The notes beneath the pieces are model-generated. The model searched no databases and was not told the origin of the DNA. It saw only the letters and a program-made list of their open reading frames with translations. A DNA stretch of 16,901 nt, from contig JAYVSU010000034.1 in the NCBI GenBank assembly GCA_043775055.1, positions 1 through 16,901 on the forward strand. Direction: 5' to 3'. The translations under genes were made by a program, and so were the position numbers. Shown piece after piece: positions 13,867 to 16,901 of this stretch. This DNA comes from Aalborgiella sp043775055. Its GTDB lineage: Bacteria > Pseudomonadota > Gammaproteobacteria > Burkholderiales > Burkholderiaceae_C. Positions within the stretch are counted from its first letter, which is position 1. Every line of letters begins with the position of its first letter.

Positions 13867-14904
13867 TCAGCGAGGCAGCGACTCCACCTCTTTGGTCCAA
13901 CGCTCCAACAGGCGACGGCGCTCAGCGGCTTTGCCGTATTTTTCAAAGTCGTACTTGATCAAGCGCACATTGTCGAGTTGGGGAATTTTCGGATCTGTTT
14001 TGAAAGTTTTGTTGGCCGGCACTTGCAAGCTATTGGCTTTGGCACCAATGGCTTGACCAGTCGGGCTCATGAGCCAGTCATAGTAGGCTTTGGCAGCTTC
14101 TTTGTTGCGCTGACCTTTGACCATGGCTATACCACCAATTTCATAGCTCGTGCCTTCACACGGCGCAGCGGTTTTGGCGGGGAATTTGTTGTGCCGCCAA
14201 CCCTCAAAGCCAAAAATAAAGCTGATGCCAATTGCCACTTCACCTTTTGCGACATTGGGTGCCTGCGCTTGGCCACTTCGCGTGTAGTTGCTGATGTTTT
14301 TGTGCAGTTTCTTCATGTACTCAAACGCGGCGTCCTCCCCCATGAGTTGCACCAGGCCAGCCAAGATGGTATAAGCCGTGCCACTAGATGCTGGGTGCGA
14401 TATTTCAATATCACCCTTGTACTGCGGTTTGATCATGTCTGACCAGCACGCTGGCTCAGGCAATTTTTTCTTCTTCAACAACTCCGTATTCCAGCCAAAA
14501 CCAATCGCAGAAGTGTAAAAACCACCCACTAAGTTTTGTGTCATGGCGTACTGGCGCACACTCCAGCTGTGCAAGTCGTTGATGTAAGCGGGACGATATG
14601 GTTCTAGAAGTCCAACTTCAGCCGCTTGCAAATACGGATCACCCGTCCCGCCCCACCAGATATCTGTTTTTGGGTTACCGGCCTCGGCTCGCAACTGAGC
14701 CAGCGCCTCGCCTGTAGCTTTATGGGTTTGCTGCACCTTGGCACCGGTTGCTTTTTGATATTCGCTGGCAGCCAAGTCACACCATGAAGCATCAGTACTG
14801 CAAATTGCGTTGACGACATTGTTTTGCGCCCAAACAGCAATGCCTGTGGCATTCATCAACAAAAATACGAGTTGCAACAGGTTTTTAAAAAAATGTTGAT
14901 GCAC
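13867..14904 (-). CDS. ABC transporter periplasmic substrate-binding protein (Fe3+/polyamine type)
   Basis: This is a 345-residue protein. The start is a GTG at 14904, because the next in-frame ATG (14856) would remove the signal peptide (FFKNLLQLVFLLMNATGIAV, about 5-24, then WAQ). The mature protein is a bilobed binding protein: QLRAEAGNPKTDIWWGGTGD, EVGLLEPYRPAYI, SAIGFGWNTELLKKKKLPEP, SDMIKPQYKGDIEISHPASS and GEVAIGISFIFGFEGW match the SBP_bac_6/FbpA-AfuA group that binds iron(III), 2-aminoethylphosphonate or polyamines. The ligand is not predictable by eye. Cys35 and Cys42 near the N-terminus, with two further cysteines (PACW, PCEG), could form disulfides. No permease or ATPase gene lies to its left, where DUF427 is convergent, so the transporter partners must be elsewhere. 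It follows the rhodanese gene by 43 bp. Confidence 0.85.
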   Translation of the reverse strand: MHQHFFKNLLQLVFLLMNATGIAVWAQNNVVNAICSTDASWCDLAASEYQKATGAKVQQTHKATGEALAQLRAEAGNPKTDIWWGGTGDPYLQAAEVGLLEPYRPAYINDLHSWSVRQYAMTQNLVGGFYTSAIGFGWNTELLKKKKLPEPACWSDMIKPQYKGDIEISHPASSGTAYTILAGLVQLMGEDAAFEYMKKLHKNISNYTRSGQAQAPNVAKGEVAIGISFIFGFEGWRHNKFPAKTAAPCEGTSYEIGGIAMVKGQRNKEAAKAYYDWLMSPTGQAIGAKANSLQVPANKTFKTDPKIPQLDNVRLIKYDFEKYGKAAERRRLLERWTKEVESLPR

Positions 14905-14947
14905 AACGGTCAGCTTTTAATATTGGTAAAACACTGCCAAACAATAC

Positions 14948-15283
14948 TTAGGGCGCGACCATTGGCCAAGCGTTCATCGCCCAGCCGCTCATACCGCCAT
15001 GCACGTAGCTGGCATTGGTATAACCTATGCTCTGCAATTGCGCCACGATGCTAGCTGAACGCTGCTGTGTTCTGCACATAACCATAAAAGGCTCTGCGCC
15101 TGGTTTGGGTAACTCTGCAAGGCGTGCGCCCAATTGACTCATTGGAATAAGCTTGGCACCTTGGGCAACACCTGTAGCGTGCTCATGCGGCTCACGAATA
15201 TCAATCACGATCATGCTATCTGTCTCGAGTGCGGCACGTGCATCATCAAGCGTAACTGAGGGGATTGTTGCATTTGTATTCAT
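14948..15283 (-). CDS. Rhodanese-like domain protein
   Basis: This is a 111-residue single rhodanese domain. VIDIREPHEHATGVAQGAKL (25-44) contains the conserved DIREPxE segment, and CRTQQRS is the active-site loop (CxxxxR) with the sulfur-carrying cysteine. GGMSGWAMNAWP is the normal C-terminal turn. It lacks a signal peptide, so it is cytosolic. The family moves sulfane sulfur between donors and acceptors, but a six-residue loop alone does not give the acceptor. AGGA about 10 nt before the ATG is a fair ribosome-binding site. It lies 51 bp after the NRAMP-related gene and 43 bp before the solute-binding protein on the same strand, so the three may be one transcript. Confidence 0.9.
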   Translation of the reverse strand: MNTNATIPSVTLDDARAALETDSMIVIDIREPHEHATGVAQGAKLIPMSQLGARLAELPKPGAEPFMVMCRTQQRSASIVAQLQSIGYTNASYVHGGMSGWAMNAWPMVAP

Positions 15284-15334
15284 GCTAATAGTTTCCTAAA
15301 TGAATTCGGGTAAGAATTTTGAATGGTTAATCGT

Positions 15335-16615
15335 TTACAAAGTAAAAGACCACAGCATAGCTATAACGGCTAAAGCCATGATCATCGTTGCCAACCAACC
15401 CATAAATTTAAGTTTATTTGAGATAACAAATTGCCCCATTATCCCAGGCCGTGCCGCCATGATCATCATGACAACCATGATGGGCACAGAAATCACACCG
15501 TTAATGACAGCGCTCCAGTACAAAGCCTTGATAGGGTCAACAGCGGTAAAACCCAAGACGATACCGATCAACGTAGAGATTGCAATAACGCCATAAAACT
15601 GCTTTGCTCGCATGGGAGCGTGTTCTAAACTGTTTTTCCATTTAAATGCGCCTGCCATAGCGTAAGCCGAAGAACCCGCCAAAACGGGTATTGCGAGAAG
15701 TCCAGTACCAACGATGCCAGCGCTAAAAAGCATAAACGCAAAATCACCAGCAATTGGACGCAAGGCTAATGCGGCTTGTGCAGAGGTTTGGATGTCTGTG
15801 ATGCCATGTAAGTTGAGTGTGACCGCCGTTGTTAAAATAATGAAAAATGCAACTAAGTTAGAAAAGCCCATTCCCACATAAGTATCTAATTTAATACGAC
15901 GTAAGTTGGATGGTGCTTGCTCCGGAGAATGAATCAAAGGGTGAGCATGGCGGTTCGCCTGTATATCTTCAACTTCTTGCGATGCTTGCCAAAAGAACAA
16001 ATAGGGACTAATAGTTGTACCAAATACAGCTACAACGGTAGTGATGTACTCTGATTGCCACGAAATTTGGGGAAGAAAGGCTTGCATTGCAACTTGTGCC
16101 CATGGCACCTGGACAACAAATACAGTAGCGACGTAAGTTAGCAGCGCAAGTGTCAACCACTTAAGGATACGTACGTAACGCCTGTATGGGATAAATACTT
16201 GCAGCAACAAGGAGGTCACACCAAAAAAAATGGTGTAAATATGTGCAGGGCCACCGACGATCAACTTCATAGCCTCCCCCATTGCAGAGACATCAGCAGC
16301 AATATTGATGGTGTTGGCAATCAACAGCAGTCCAACAACCCCATACAGCAACCAAGCCGGAAAATGTTGTCGTATATTCGTCGACAGCCCGTGCCCACTA
16401 ACCCGACCAATTCTGGCACTAACCACTTGTATTCCCACCATTAATGGGTAGGTGAACAACACCGTCCACAACATATTAAAGCCAAACTGTGCGCCTGCTT
16501 GAGAGTAAGTTGCGATACCGCTAGGATCATCATCGGCTGCGCCAGTGATGAGTCCAGGGCCCAGCTTCTTGAGCCAAGACTGCTCTTTTTCTGGCAACTC
16601 GTTAACTGTAGGCAT
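15335..16615 (-). CDS. NRAMP-related divalent metal transporter
   Basis: From the ATG at 16615 this is a 426-residue protein with about eleven membrane segments. An in-frame GTG at 16663 would add 16 residues and overlap the upstream gene; neither start has a strong ribosome-binding site. GPGLITGAADDDPSGIATYS (19-38) is the TM1 metal-site region, and VAVFGTTISPYLFFWQASQE (195-214) is the TM6 one. Canonical NRAMPs have DPGN and MPH at these places. Here Asp30 is kept, but the motif is DPSG and the methionine and histidine become Ser203-Pro204 and Tyr205. This places it in a divergent NRAMP-like clade common in proteobacteria, whose ion (Mn2+, Mg2+ or other) is uncertain. The VIT-family gene directly upstream supports a metal role. 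Confidence 0.87.
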   Translation of the reverse strand: MPTVNELPEKEQSWLKKLGPGLITGAADDDPSGIATYSQAGAQFGFNMLWTVLFTYPLMVGIQVVSARIGRVSGHGLSTNIRQHFPAWLLYGVVGLLLIANTINIAADVSAMGEAMKLIVGGPAHIYTIFFGVTSLLLQVFIPYRRYVRILKWLTLALLTYVATVFVVQVPWAQVAMQAFLPQISWQSEYITTVVAVFGTTISPYLFFWQASQEVEDIQANRHAHPLIHSPEQAPSNLRRIKLDTYVGMGFSNLVAFFIILTTAVTLNLHGITDIQTSAQAALALRPIAGDFAFMLFSAGIVGTGLLAIPVLAGSSAYAMAGAFKWKNSLEHAPMRAKQFYGVIAISTLIGIVLGFTAVDPIKALYWSAVINGVISVPIMVVMMIMAARPGIMGQFVISNKLKFMGWLATMIMALAVIAMLWSFTL

Positions 16616-16631
16616 TTGTTGTTGAATACGA

Positions 16632-16901
16632 CTAAGCAGCCACACCAAATAATGCCCCGACACCCGCTGTCAAAGCCATGGCTAATGCACCCCAAAACGT
16701 GACGCGCCAAGCAGCAATCAACACGGACGAACCGCCCGTACGCGCTGCCAGCGAACCCAGCAAAGCAAGGAAAATGATTGAGCTGATTGATACCGTCCAC
16801 ATCAGTTTGGACGCGGGAACCAGCCACACCACCAATAGAGGCATCACTGCACCCACTGAAAATGTAGCGGCCGAGGCCATTGCAGCCTGTACGGGCTTTG
16901 C
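16632..16901 (-). CDS. VIT/CCC1-family metal transporter, C-terminal part (5' end outside window)
   Basis: The visible C-terminal 89 or so residues read AKPVQAAMASAATFSVGAVM, then three further hydrophobic segments ending in MALTAGVGALFGVAA, with a stop (TAG) at 16632. The pattern P-QAA-ASA--F--GA--PLL, two helices later GGSSVLIAAWRV, and the final GALAMALTAGVG--FG is that of VIT1/CCC1 proteins, which move Fe2+ or Mn2+. The ATG at 16880 is internal, since the frame is open to the window edge. Its stop is 16 bp before the preferred start of the NRAMP-related gene, so the two are probably co-transcribed. The conserved N-terminal half, including any ferritin-like domain, is not visible. Confidence 0.85.
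   Translation of the reverse strand, partial: AKPVQAAMASAATFSVGAVMPLLVVWLVPASKLMWTVSISSIIFLALLGSLAARTGGSSVLIAAWRVTFWGALAMALTAGVGALFGVAA

Overview
The window looks like chromosomal DNA of a betaproteobacterium, most likely Comamonadaceae (Rhodoferax/Polaromonas/Limnohabitans-like). This is an inference from the family set (DUF3565, DUF2789, DUF427, a Chalcone_3-type protein, a YjbE-type TerC) and from a short AT-rich intergenic repeat of the kind seen in those genomes. No phylogenetic test was possible. There is no rRNA, tRNA, CRISPR array, transposase, integrase or phage gene. The density is that of an ordinary chromosome: 19 intact or plausibly intact genes, two genes cut by the window edges and one frameshifted gene.

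Layout. (1) 1-750: the 3' end of an MNT-type nucleotidyltransferase gene, followed after 4 bp by its HEPN-like partner, which carries a one-base deletion; this is probably a decayed MNT/HEPN toxin-antitoxin pair. (2) 840-2300: a DUF3565 protein, a tiny membrane peptide and a secreted FG-GAP/VCBS protein. (3) 2379-3484: a fasciclin-domain lipoprotein (minus) diverging from the ribosome-rescue factor ArfB (plus). (4) 3710-6389: a membrane-anchored Mrr-type endonuclease with a topoisomerase zinc finger, whose end overlaps tail-to-tail by 8 bp a DUF2235 alpha/beta-hydrolase with C-terminal membrane segments. (5) 6433-8361: a type II haloacid dehalogenase diverging from a ketopantoate-reductase-family protein. 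(6) 8389-11674: a secreted chalcone-isomerase-like protein, a lipase-like lipoprotein, a DUF2789 protein and a flavodoxin-fold quinone reductase. (7) 11861-13781: a yybP-ykoY-type manganese riboswitch, the TerC-family exporter it should control, a small Usp-like protein and a DUF427 protein. (8) 13867-16901: a minus-strand run read from the right edge as VIT/CCC1 transporter (partial), NRAMP-related transporter, rhodanese and periplasmic solute-binding protein.

The right third is united by divalent metal handling: a Mn-sensing leader with a TerC exporter on one strand, and a VIT plus divergent NRAMP pair on the other. The left part is a mosaic of unrelated housekeeping and envelope genes with two defence- or conflict-type elements (MNT/HEPN; Mrr/DUF2235). 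Four copies of a roughly 45-70 bp intergenic repeat, all in the same orientation, lie at 751, 2329, 3591 and 13800.

The best leads are the riboswitch-TerC unit with its unusual 16-bp perfect hairpin, the NRAMP-related protein with DPSG and ISPY in place of DPGN and MPH, the frameshifted HEPN gene, the Mrr/DUF2235 tail-to-tail pair and the dispersed repeat. I found no convincing wholly new system.
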